DNA of 64,000 nt from positions 1,984,001 to 2,048,000 of the forward strand of contig NZ_JAUSQK010000001.1 of NCBI RefSeq assembly GCF_030811115.1, given 5' to 3'. The stretch comes from Olsenella profusa DSM 13989 (GTDB lineage: Bacteria; Actinomycetota; Coriobacteriia; Coriobacteriales; Atopobiaceae). A program made the position numbers and the translations under genes. Below the pieces are notes generated by a model that made no database searches, was not told the origin of the DNA, and was given only the letters and a program-made list of their open reading frames with translations. Below are positions 47,404-55,630 of the stretch, one piece after another. Positions within the stretch are counted from its first letter, which is position 1. Each line of letters starts with the position of its first letter.

Positions 47404-48129
47404 ATGGACTATAAGGTGCTTGCAAACTCATGGCCACTATGGCTTGCCGTGATTCCTGTTGCGCTCATAGAGATCTATCAGGCATATATGTTTGCGAAGA
47501 GGTCGCGCGAGGCGGGTCCGGCAGTGGGACTCTCGAAGAAGGAGGCCGACGAGGCGTTCAAGGTCGGCATGCGTTCTGCCATCGGGCCTGCACTGGGTGT
47601 CTTTGCGGTCATGCTTGGTCTCATGGCCGCCATCGGTGTGCCGCTTGCATGGCAACGCCTGTCGATCATAGGTGCCGCACCGACCGAGCTTGCCGCCGCA
47701 ACGATGGCCGCAAAGGCCCAGGGCGTCGAGCTTGGCAGTGAGGGCTACAGCGCCATCAACTTCGCAAATGCCGCCTGGGTCATGGCACTTAACGGGAGCG
47801 CATGGCTTCTCACCTCCGGGCTCTTTGCTGACAAGCTGGACAAGGTCTCCAAGAGGGCTATGGGCAACAATGCCAAGACACTTGGCATCTTTACTATCGC
47901 CGCAACGACGGGTGCCTTCAGTTACATGTGCTTCAGCCAGGTTATTACCGGTCTGGATCCGGCGAAGCGCGAGGTCCTTGCCTCGGCGGTTGCAAGCTTC
48001 TTCATCATGATAGTGCTGGAGAGGATCGCCAAGAACCATCCCAAGCTCGGAGAGTGGACGCTTGGCATAGCCATGTTCTCCGGCATGGCCATCGCCGTCA
48101 TCTTCAAGCATCTCGTGATGGGAGCTTAG
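47404..48129 (+). CDS. DUF5058 family membrane protein
   Basis: A 241-residue protein with about six hydrophobic helices: WPLWLAVIPVALIEIYQAYM, then AIGPALGVFAVMLGLMAAIG and FSYMCFSQVITGLDP. The family is uncharacterised and is usually encoded beside a second membrane protein and M20 peptidases, as here. I infer a two-part transporter for a compound cut by those hydrolases. The ATG follows AGGAGGAATCA. The next gene begins two bases after its stop. Confidence 0.75.
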   Translation: MDYKVLANSWPLWLAVIPVALIEIYQAYMFAKRSREAGPAVGLSKKEADEAFKVGMRSAIGPALGVFAVMLGLMAAIGVPLAWQRLSIIGAAPTELAAATMAAKAQGVELGSEGYSAINFANAAWVMALNGSAWLLTSGLFADKLDKVSKRAMGNNAKTLGIFTIAATTGAFSYMCFSQVITGLDPAKREVLASAVASFFIMIVLERIAKNHPKLGEWTLGIAMFSGMAIAVIFKHLVMGA

Positions 48130-48131
48130 AT

Positions 48132-48857
48132 ATGGACGAGAAGAGTGTGACCACCCAAGCGGGCGGTGCCGACGATTCTGTGGGGAGTACGTTCGACGAG
48201 CAGTACACGCGGTCAATCATTCGGTATGGCCGTGCGACGAACCTCATAGCCATCGCGCTATGCTTCATACCTGCCATAGTCATATGGTTATACTACGGCT
48301 ATCTTCCGCCCCTCAATGACATACTCTCGGGCTGGGGTCTTATCGCATCAATTTATCTGGTGTTCTCATTCATCGAGCCCATATCGTACTATCCGGTCGT
48401 CGGTCTCTCCGGTGTGTACATGGTGTGTCTCTCGGGCAACATAGCCAACGTGCGGATCCCCTGTGCGGCCATGGCACAGAAGGTCCTCGGCACCACGCCG
48501 GGGACGCGTAAGGCCGAGTTGGTGTCCACCTTGGGCATCGCGGGGTCGATTATCACGAATCTGCTCCTCACGACGCTTGCCGCGATTGCGGGCGCAGCCA
48601 TAATGTCAGTGCTCCCGTCCGTCATCATCGAGGCGCTTGGCTATGTGGCACCGGCGATTTTTGGCGCGATGTTCGGCATGCAGGCCGCGAAGAACATCAA
48701 GTATGCCGCCTTTGCCGCCATTGTCGCCGTCGTGGCGCTTGGGATTCTTAACGTACCAGCTTACGTCGCAGTTCCTCTCCTGGTTTTTGGGACGGTTGCC
48801 TTTGCGATGCTTACCGACAACAGAAAAGGGGAGAGCGTGGGGAAGGGGGCAGTATAA
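48132..48857 (+). CDS. Uncharacterised membrane protein, partner of the DUF5058 protein
   Basis: A 241-residue protein with about seven helices after a hydrophilic N-terminus (MDEKSVTTQAGGADDSVGST). Helical stretches are LIAIALCFIPAIVIWLYYGY and IITNLLLTTLAAIAGAAIMS; VGLSGVYMVCLSGNIANVRI and FGAMFGMQAAKNIKYA are striking Gly-rich segments. I cannot name a family. The tight spacing, two bases from the upstream gene and overlap (TAATG) with the peptidase gene downstream, shows one operon. Confidence 0.7.
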   Translation: MDEKSVTTQAGGADDSVGSTFDEQYTRSIIRYGRATNLIAIALCFIPAIVIWLYYGYLPPLNDILSGWGLIASIYLVFSFIEPISYYPVVGLSGVYMVCLSGNIANVRIPCAAMAQKVLGTTPGTRKAELVSTLGIAGSIITNLLLTTLAAIAGAAIMSVLPSVIIEALGYVAPAIFGAMFGMQAAKNIKYAAFAAIVAVVALGILNVPAYVAVPLLVFGTVAFAMLTDNRKGESVGKGAV

Positions 48858-50041
48858 TGCTTCGGGCCGAGGAGATCAGGCAAGAGGCCAAGGATGTGAT
48901 GAAGGAGGTCATCAGGTGGCGCAGACATCTGCATGAACGCCCGGAGGTGGGGTTTGATCTGCAGGGTACCATCAGATTCGTCTGCTCGGTGCTCGATGAC
49001 AATGGCATTGAGTACGATGCATGCCCAGAACGCTCGTACGTCGTTGCCTACGTCAACAGAAGCGGCAAGGGCAAGGTGGTTGCTGTCCGTGCCGACATGG
49101 ACGCCCTCCCCGTGCAGGAGGAAACGGGGCTGGCCTTTGCGTCCAAGGTGGCCGGCAGGATGCATGCCTGTGGCCATGATGCGCACACCGCGTGCCTGCT
49201 AGGGCTGGCAAAGCTCCTCAACAAGCACAAGGACAACCTGAATGGGTGCGTCAAGCTTCTGTTCCAGCCTGCCGAAGAGCTGGGCACAGGCTCTCCCGTC
49301 CTCATCGAGGATGGCGTTCTTGATGACGCCGATGAGATCATTGGCATGCACAACGGGAATCTCGGTGATGGGGCGACACCGGGTGACATGATCTTCTCGG
49401 ATGGCCCAATGATGGCGACGATGGACAAGTTCACTCTGACCGTCAAGGGGCAGGGTGCCCACGGGTCGACGCCCCAGCACTCGGTTGATCCCATCACTAT
49501 CACCTCGTATGTCATCGCGGGGCTGCAGGAGATCGTCTCGCGCGAGATTGACCCGCGCGATCCGGCTGTCATCTCGGTGTGCTCGATACATGCCGGGAAG
49601 ACGTTCAATGTCATTCCCGATTGCTGCGAGTTGGCAGGTACCACCCGCGTCTTCACGAACGAGATACGCGACTACGTCGAAAGAAGGATCGGCGAAGTGG
49701 CCGAGACGGTAGCCAGGGCATATCGGGCAGATGTCGAGTACAGGTTCTTCCGCCAGCCGCCTCCCCTCGTCAATGACAAGGGGGTTTCAGACAGGCTCAT
49801 CGAGGTATCACGCGAGCTGTATCCGGATAATACCCTCACCATGCAGAGACTCTGCATGGCGGGAGAGGACTTCGCCTGGTACCTGCAGAAGGTGAGGGGG
49901 TCGTTCTTCTTCCTCTGCAATCCGCTGTCGATTGAGGGTAAGTGTTGGCCGCATCATAGCTCGAAGTTTGCCATCGACGAGCAGTACCTCGATAGGCCTT
50001 TGGGCGTCATGGCCGGCTTCATCATGAGGGAACTGCAATAG
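48857..50041 (+). CDS. M20 family metallopeptidase/amidohydrolase
   Basis: A 394-residue enzyme of the M20D type, which hydrolyses N-acyl amino acids, small peptides or similar amides with a metal pair. Metal ligands show in RMHACGHDAHTACLLG, FQPAEELGTGSPVL and AGEDFAWYLQKV; the dimerisation domain has GQGAHGSTPQHSVDP. Its start codon overlaps the previous stop. A close paralogue follows immediately. Confidence 0.9.
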   Translation: MLRAEEIRQEAKDVMKEVIRWRRHLHERPEVGFDLQGTIRFVCSVLDDNGIEYDACPERSYVVAYVNRSGKGKVVAVRADMDALPVQEETGLAFASKVAGRMHACGHDAHTACLLGLAKLLNKHKDNLNGCVKLLFQPAEELGTGSPVLIEDGVLDDADEIIGMHNGNLGDGATPGDMIFSDGPMMATMDKFTLTVKGQGAHGSTPQHSVDPITITSYVIAGLQEIVSREIDPRDPAVISVCSIHAGKTFNVIPDCCELAGTTRVFTNEIRDYVERRIGEVAETVARAYRADVEYRFFRQPPPLVNDKGVSDRLIEVSRELYPDNTLTMQRLCMAGEDFAWYLQKVRGSFFFLCNPLSIEGKCWPHHSSKFAIDEQYLDRPLGVMAGFIMRELQ

Positions 50042-50062
50042 GCCTCGGGGAGATGATATGGC

Positions 50063-51234
50063 ATGGATGTCAAGTCAGAGGTACGGGACGTGATGAGCGA
50101 GGTCGTCAGCTGGAGACGCCACCTCCACGAGCATCCCGAGACGGGGTTCGATCTGCAGAGCACCCTACGATACGTGCATGAGCAGTTGGACGACATGGGC
50201 ATAGAGAACGCGGTGAACGCGGGGCATTCGTATGTCATAGGTTGGATAAACAAGGATAAACAGGGTAAGACCGTAGGGCTCAGGGCCGATATGGATGCCT
50301 TGCCCGTGCAGGAGGACACGGGGCTCCCCTTTGCCTCCAAGGTGGCCGGCAAGATGCATGCATGTGGGCATGACTCCCACACTGCAATGCTGCTCGGTGT
50401 CTCCAAGGTGCTCAATATGCACAGGAACGAGCTCGATGGTCGTGTCAAGCTGATCTTCCAACCAGCAGAGGAGCTGGGCACTGGGGCCAAGGTCCTTTGC
50501 GAGGATGGCGTCGTGGATGATGTGGACGAGATCATCGGCCTGCATGGCGGCAATATAAGCGAGGAGGCCGCTCCCGGTGACCTGGTTTTCTCCACGGGTC
50601 CCATGATGGCGACGATGGATCGCTTTACCATCAAGGTGATGGGTAGGGGCGCGCATGGATCCACTCCACAGGACTCTGTCGACCCCATCGTGGTTTCTGC
50701 GCACATCATCATGTCCTTGCAGGTAGTCATCAGCCGCGAGAAGGACCCACGCAACCCCGCAGTCATCTCGCTTGGCGTCATCAACGGCGGCACTGCGTTC
50801 AACATCATTCCCGACATCGTGGAGATCGAGGGCACGGCACGTACGCTCACAAACGAGGACCGCGACTTCATCGAGAGGAGGATAGGCGAAGTCGCGGAGG
50901 AGGTTGCGAAGGCCCTTCGTGCCCGGATTGAATACACGTTCTTTCGTCAGCCGCCTCCCGTCATCAATGACCGGAAGTCGCCCAGAAGCTGATCGACGTC
51001 TCTAGGGATCTCTATCCCGATGATACGCGCATCATGTCCCGCCCAGTCATGGGTGGCGAAGACTTCGCGTGGTATCTAGAGAGGAAGCCGGGCGCGTTTT
51101 TCCTCCTTGCGAATCCTCTGGAGGTGAATGGAAGACTCTGGCCGCAGCACAGCTGCCACTTTGCCCTCGACGAGAGCCTATTCCACAGGGGAATGGAAGT
51201 GATGGTCGGTTTTGTAGAGAGGGAGTTGACTTAG
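50063..51234 (+). pseudogene. M20 family metallopeptidase, frameshifted near the 3' end
   Basis: A paralogue of the upstream peptidase with intact motifs MHACGHDSHTAMLLG, FQPAEELGTGAKVL and GRGAHGSTPQDSVDP in the first frame. After VINDRK (about 50975) that frame ends at 50992, while the neighbouring frame continues as AQKLIDVSRDLYPDD and RPVMGGEDFAWYLERKPGAF to 51234. Loss of one G near 50970-50980 (GACCGGAAGTC where GACCGGGAAGTC would restore DREVAQKL) explains this. Without the C-terminal metal-site region the product should be inactive. The same frameshift is in the duplicated copy at 53342-53845. Confidence 0.85.
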
Positions 51235-51378
51235 ACGCCACCTTATGCATTACCTTTTGTCAACTTTGTCGCCGGAAGCACGCTCGTGCCTGATGTGATC
51301 GATACGCATGGAAGTGCTCACGCCACCGGCGAAGAATCTGCTCGATTGTCGTCGCAGGGCTTATGATGACCATGGTAA
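50875..51378. repeat. 504-bp direct repeat, copy 1
   Basis: This segment, holding the last 360 bases of the M20 pseudogene and 144 bases beyond it, recurs without a difference that I can see at 53342-53845 (offset 2467). Its right edge is the first base before the IS element. Confidence 0.95.
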
Positions 51379-53341
51379 CCCATTTTCCGCAGCTAGATAG
51401 CAAAGACAGTACTGGTTAGCTGCGGTTCTGTTGATGGGTGGCTGACTATCCTCTGTGTTGGAGCGTTAGCCTATTTGCCTTAGCTAAGACCTGTTTGGCC
51501 TGCTTGGTTGTGAGGAACTTGAGCTTGAGCTCCTCGAGGCCACAGGAGGCGGCCAGGGCGTCAGACTCGTCCGTCCTGTGGTCGAACACCCACCAGTTGG
51601 AATCGAAGTTCGTGGCTGACATGGCCTTGATCTCACGTCTTATGTGGGCCGCGGGGACACCCGTCTGGCACTGCAGGATCCGAAGGATCGTGAGGGCCAC
51701 GAAGCACGTGAGGAAGTGGGCCTCTATATGGGCGTCCGTCCAGACGTAGACGGGCCTGGTCCTGAGCTCTGACTTGGTGAGTTTGAAGGACTCCTCTATC
51801 CGCCAGAGCTCCCGGTAGGCATCGAGTATCTTCTCGTCCTGCCAGTCTGTCTCGCTTGTGACGACGAGGTAGTAGCCGTCCAAGTCCTCTGCCTCCCTGA
51901 TGGCATCCTCATCCAGGGAGAGCTTGCGGGCATCGGCAATAGTGCCCGTGTCCCTGTCGAAGGTGAGGCCCCTCACGTACTTTGCCGCCCCATGGGCCTC
52001 ATGGGCGCTGAAGGCGGCGGGGCTTTTAATGAGCGTGCGTGCCCTCTCGATCACCTTGGCCCTGTCGTGGCGGGCACGCTCCTGGTACTTCCTTGACCAG
52101 AAGCCGACGTACTTCACGGGAATCCTTATGTCCTTGGGCTTTCCGCCCTTCGTATCCCCTGCCTTGATGTGGCAGGCCTTGAAGCCCTGCTTGCTCTTGA
52201 TCTTGAAGTCGTCTCCCATGTGGCGGTAGCCCTGGTCGTCCGTGAGCCACCTCTTCAGGGCGGCGTCCGACTTGGTGCCGCGTGCCGACTGGGAGAAGAC
52301 GAAGCCGTCCCCCCTGGCCACGGCCGCCGCTATGTTGTCCGACGAGTTGAGGCCCTTGTCGGCGACGGCTATGAGCCTGTCCATCCCGTAGTCGCGCTTG
52401 AGGTCGGAGAGCACGGGGATCATGGTCTGGGCGTCTGGGGTGTTGCCCGAAAACTTCCTGTAGCAGATGGGGATGCCCCTCTCGTCCTGCAGGAGCCCCA
52501 TCTGCACGATCGGGCTCCTCCTGTTCTCCTTGGAGACCCCGCGCTTCCTCAGCTCGTCCTGGGCGTCGCTTTCGAAGTAGTAGTTGGTGACGTCGTAGTA
52601 GACGCAGGACATGTCCCTCATGCCCGCGGCCGCTATCCGCCTGTTCATGGAGGAGACGACCTTGTCCTTGGCCCTCGCGAGCTCGTCTAAGGCCCTGTAG
52701 AGATCATCGTCCGTGAAGTCGCTCTTGAAGAAGTACCTCTCCCTGTTCTGCCAGGCTGCGCGCTTGGACCCTGGCCCTAGGATCCGCTCTGTCACGAGCA
52801 GCCTCGTTACGCTGTTGAGGTCGTATGCCACGCTCCTGCCGCGCAGGTAGTTGCGCAGCACTTGCTCGATCCCCAGGGCGCTGTAGACGGCAAGCGCGAT
52901 CGCGCACCCCAGGTTCTTCCTGTTGGTCCCCCTCCTGTCGATCTTCTCCAGGGGGTGGATCTCGAGGGGAAGAGCCTGCTCGCCCTCTTTCTTCTCGCGA
53001 GTCATCTCAAGGGCCTGGGCCCGTCCCCACTCGATGGGGTCTTGATGCTCCTCCTCGAGCTCGTCGATATAGCCCAAAGACCTCACTTGGCGCTGCTTGG
53101 TCTTCTTGCCGACCCGGTAGCTCTCACATACAGAGAGCTTCACCCGTCCGTTCCTCTGTGGGGTCCTCTTCAGAAACATCTTCCGCCCCTCCGCTCTCGA
53201 AGGCCACCCCATATATTAGCACATACAACACAATACAACGCGCATAACATTCTATAAACTTGACAAAAAAGTAAAGCCCATCCGGGCTGCTTGGAGTAGG
53301 TGTCCTGCGCTCTATTCAGGATTTGTTGCTGCGGAAGAGTG
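51379..53341 (-). mobile_element. IS1634-family insertion sequence, about 1963 bp
   Basis: The element contains one transposase gene on the minus strand and fills the gap between the two 504-bp repeats exactly. The outer ends form an imperfect inverted repeat: CCCATTTTCCGCAGC at the left and, read inward from the right, CCACTCTTCCGCAGC (11-12 of 15 identical, with TTCCGCAGC perfect). Normal IS1634-family target duplications are only a few bases, so the long flanking repeat is abnormal. Confidence 0.85.
51446..53179 (-). CDS. IS1634 family transposase
   Basis: A 577-residue DDE transposase. The N-terminus MFLKRTPQRNGRVKLSVCES and the later YRVGKKTKQRQVRSLGYI are typical of IS1634/IS1549 enzymes. 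Catalytic acids are in CVYYDVTNYYFES, IAVADKGLNSSDN and YRELWRIEESFKLTKSEL, so it looks intact. The ATG at 53179 has GGAGGGGCGGAAG before it; an upstream in-frame ATG at 53212 has no such site. Codon use is similar to the host. Confidence 0.93.
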   Translation of the reverse strand: MFLKRTPQRNGRVKLSVCESYRVGKKTKQRQVRSLGYIDELEEEHQDPIEWGRAQALEMTREKKEGEQALPLEIHPLEKIDRRGTNRKNLGCAIALAVYSALGIEQVLRNYLRGRSVAYDLNSVTRLLVTERILGPGSKRAAWQNRERYFFKSDFTDDDLYRALDELARAKDKVVSSMNRRIAAAGMRDMSCVYYDVTNYYFESDAQDELRKRGVSKENRRSPIVQMGLLQDERGIPICYRKFSGNTPDAQTMIPVLSDLKRDYGMDRLIAVADKGLNSSDNIAAAVARGDGFVFSQSARGTKSDAALKRWLTDDQGYRHMGDDFKIKSKQGFKACHIKAGDTKGGKPKDIRIPVKYVGFWSRKYQERARHDRAKVIERARTLIKSPAAFSAHEAHGAAKYVRGLTFDRDTGTIADARKLSLDEDAIREAEDLDGYYLVVTSETDWQDEKILDAYRELWRIEESFKLTKSELRTRPVYVWTDAHIEAHFLTCFVALTILRILQCQTGVPAAHIRREIKAMSATNFDSNWWVFDHRTDESDALAASCGLEELKLKFLTTKQAKQVLAKANRLTLQHRG

Positions 53342-53845
53342 GAGGAGGATAGGCGAAGTCGCGGAGGAGGTTGCGAAGGCCCTTCGTGCCCGGATTGAAT
53401 ACACGTTCTTTCGTCAGCCGCCTCCCGTCATCAATGACCGGAAGTCGCCCAGAAGCTGATCGACGTCTCTAGGGATCTCTATCCCGATGATACGCGCATC
53501 ATGTCCCGCCCAGTCATGGGTGGCGAAGACTTCGCGTGGTATCTAGAGAGGAAGCCGGGCGCGTTTTTCCTCCTTGCGAATCCTCTGGAGGTGAATGGAA
53601 GACTCTGGCCGCAGCACAGCTGCCACTTTGCCCTCGACGAGAGCCTATTCCACAGGGGAATGGAAGTGATGGTCGGTTTTGTAGAGAGGGAGTTGACTTA
53701 GACGCCACCTTATGCATTACCTTTTGTCAACTTTGTCGCCGGAAGCACGCTCGTGCCTGATGTGATCGATACGCATGGAAGTGCTCACGCCACCGGCGAA
53801 GAATCTGCTCGATTGTCGTCGCAGGGCTTATGATGACCATGGTAA
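53342..53845. repeat. 504-bp direct repeat, copy 2 (3' end of the M20 pseudogene)
   Basis: Second copy of 50875-51378. It carries the orphan 3' end of the M20 gene (53501-53701 in the shifted frame) with no promoter or start of its own. Unique sequence resumes at 53846. Confidence 0.95.
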
Positions 53846-53980
53846 TATTATTATGACGGATGGATTTCAGAACAGTTCGGAAGGGAAACCGTAGGGGCGT
53901 GCCGCTGGCCACGTCATGAAGAGGTTGACCGTCGGCGAACCTGGTTCCATTCGTTCCCCTTTCTTTGGGCCATTGGTGGA

Positions 53981-54010
53981 TTGACAGTGTCAAAGAGCGT
54001 GAACTACCAT
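53981..54010 (+). promoter_or_regulatory. Promoter of the tRNA-Sec gene
   Basis: TTGACA (53981-53986), an 18-base spacer and TACCAT (54005-54010) lie about 30 bases upstream of the tRNA 5' end, a good fit for a housekeeping promoter. Confidence 0.6.
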
Positions 54011-54041
54011 TTCGCCATGGCCTAAGGCAGCAAGGCTGACT

Positions 54042-54136
54042 GGGAGTAGATGGGTGACTGGTGTGCCCTCTGGTCTTCAAAACCAGTATGGGCAGGAAAC
54101 TGCTCGGGTGGGTTCGATTCCCACATGCTCCCGCCA
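54042..54136 (+). tRNA. selC: tRNA-Sec (anticodon UCA)
   Basis: A 95-base tRNA. The anticodon stem-loop CTGGT-CTTCAAA-ACCAG contains TCA, which reads UGA. The long variable arm GGGCAG-GAAA-CTGCTC, the T arm GTGGG-TTCGATT-CCCAC, and an acceptor stem of seven to eight pairs (GGGAGTA with TGCTCCC, then G and encoded CCA) mark it as tRNA-Sec rather than tRNA-Ser. It precedes selA by 84 bases and has its own promoter and terminator. Confidence 0.95.
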
Positions 54137-54145
54137 TATGCGAAG

Positions 54146-54180
54146 GGGACGCTGAACGCCTGGGGTTCGGCGTCCCTTGC
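54146..54180 (+). terminator. Terminator after selC
   Basis: GGGACGC (54146-54152) pairs with GCGTCCC (54170-54176), with GAAC/GGTTC inside, followed by TTGCTCT. Confidence 0.6.
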
Positions 54181-54220
54181 TCTATCCCGACACGTCCGTC
54201 ACGAGATGAGGGGTACACGG

Positions 54221-55630
54221 ATGGTGGACCACAACCTATTGCGCAGGATTCCCAAGATGGACGTGGTGTTGGGGCAGGAGTGCATCGCCCAGCTCCTTAC
54301 GGAGGCCTCCCCGGAGCAGGTCAAGGCCTTCGTACGTGACGAGCTCGAGGGTCTGCGCAGGCGAGTGCTCGCAGGTGAGGTCACCTCCGTGTCCGAGCCC
54401 GACGACCTCTGCGAGGTCATCGCCCGTGACTTCAAGCGCAGGGGACCCTATCACCTGCGTCGCGTCATCAACGCCACCGGCATCGTGCTGCACACCAACC
54501 TCGGTCGCGCTCCCCTCGGCCGCGAGGTGGCCGAGCACGTGGCGGATGTCGCCTCGGGCTACTCAAACCTCGAGTACGACCTCGACGCCGGCGAGCGCGG
54601 CTCGCGCTACACCCACCTCGAGCGCCTCATCTGCGAGCTCACAGGTGCCGAGGATGCGATGGTCGTCAACAACAACGCCGGTGGCGTCTTCCTCATGCTC
54701 GACACCCTCTGCAAGGGGGAGGGCGTGGCCGTCTCCAGGGGCGAGCTCGTGGAGATCGGCGGCTCCTTCCGCGTGCCCGACATCATGGCTCGCAGTGGCG
54801 CCCGTCTCGTGGAGGTGGGCACCACCAACAAGACGCACCCGACGGACTACGAGCACGCGATGGCCGAGCAGGGCGTCACCACCCTGCTCAAGGTTCACAC
54901 CTCGAACTTCGTGATGCGTGGCTTCACCGAGAGCGTCTCCGTGACCGAGCTCGCGGACCTGGCACGGCCCTCCGGCGCCCTCGTCCTCTACGACGTGGGG
55001 TCCACCTTCCTCTTCCCGGGCGAGGCCTTCGGCATCCCGGGCGCCCAGACGGTGCGCGGCGCCCTCTCCGAGGGGGCCGACCTGGTGAGCTTCTCGGGCG
55101 ACAAGCTGTTGGGCTCTGCCCAGGGCGGCCTCATCGTCGGCCGCCGCGCGCTCATCGAGAGGATCAAGAAAAACCCCCTCACGCGCATGCTCAGGATCGA
55201 CAAGCTCTCGCTGGCCGCGCTTGAGATGACGCTGCAGCTGAGCCGCAGCGAGCGCAGCGCCAAGGAGCAGGTGCCCACCCTCAGGATGCTCGCGATGACG
55301 CGCGAGGACTGTCACCGGCGGGCGCGCGCCCTCGCCGAGGCGCTTGAGACGGGGGTCCCTACCGCCGAGGTAGAGGAGGTCGAGCTCGAGGACGAGGCGG
55401 GTGGCGGGTCGCTCCCGGGCGTGGAGCTGCCCGGGGCTGGTGTGGCCGTGAGCCTCCCGGGCCTCTCCGCCCGCGAGCTCGAGCTGCGTCTGCGCGGGAG
55501 CGCCACGCCCATCATCGTACGCGTGAAGGATGGGCGCGTGTGCCTGTCGGCGCGCACCCTCCTTTCGGGCGACGTGGAGGAGGTCATCCCCGTGCTCGCC
55601 GACATCGCCCAGGGGGTGGAGCGGCCATGA
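54221..55630 (+). CDS. selA: L-seryl-tRNA(Sec) selenium transferase
   Basis: A 469-residue PLP enzyme that converts seryl-tRNA(Sec) to selenocysteyl-tRNA with selenophosphate. Family stretches are RRVINATGIVLHTNLGRAPL, GYSNLEYDLDAGERGSRYTH and SFSGDKLLGSAQGGLI. The Lys in that last motif is residue 295, the same number as the PLP lysine of the E. coli enzyme, which supports the ATG at 54221 (preceded by GAGGGG). Its last four bases overlap selB. Confidence 0.95.
   Translation: MVDHNLLRRIPKMDVVLGQECIAQLLTEASPEQVKAFVRDELEGLRRRVLAGEVTSVSEPDDLCEVIARDFKRRGPYHLRRVINATGIVLHTNLGRAPLGREVAEHVADVASGYSNLEYDLDAGERGSRYTHLERLICELTGAEDAMVVNNNAGGVFLMLDTLCKGEGVAVSRGELVEIGGSFRVPDIMARSGARLVEVGTTNKTHPTDYEHAMAEQGVTTLLKVHTSNFVMRGFTESVSVTELADLARPSGALVLYDVGSTFLFPGEAFGIPGAQTVRGALSEGADLVSFSGDKLLGSAQGGLIVGRRALIERIKKNPLTRMLRIDKLSLAALEMTLQLSRSERSAKEQVPTLRMLAMTREDCHRRARALAEALETGVPTAEVEEVELEDEAGGGSLPGVELPGAGVAVSLPGLSARELELRLRGSATPIIVRVKDGRVCLSARTLLSGDVEEVIPVLADIAQGVERP

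Noticed and set aside
53501-53701. A 66-codon frame identical to the 3' end of the M20 pseudogene
   Set aside because: It is the duplicated tail without a start region, explained by the 504-bp repeat, not an independent gene.
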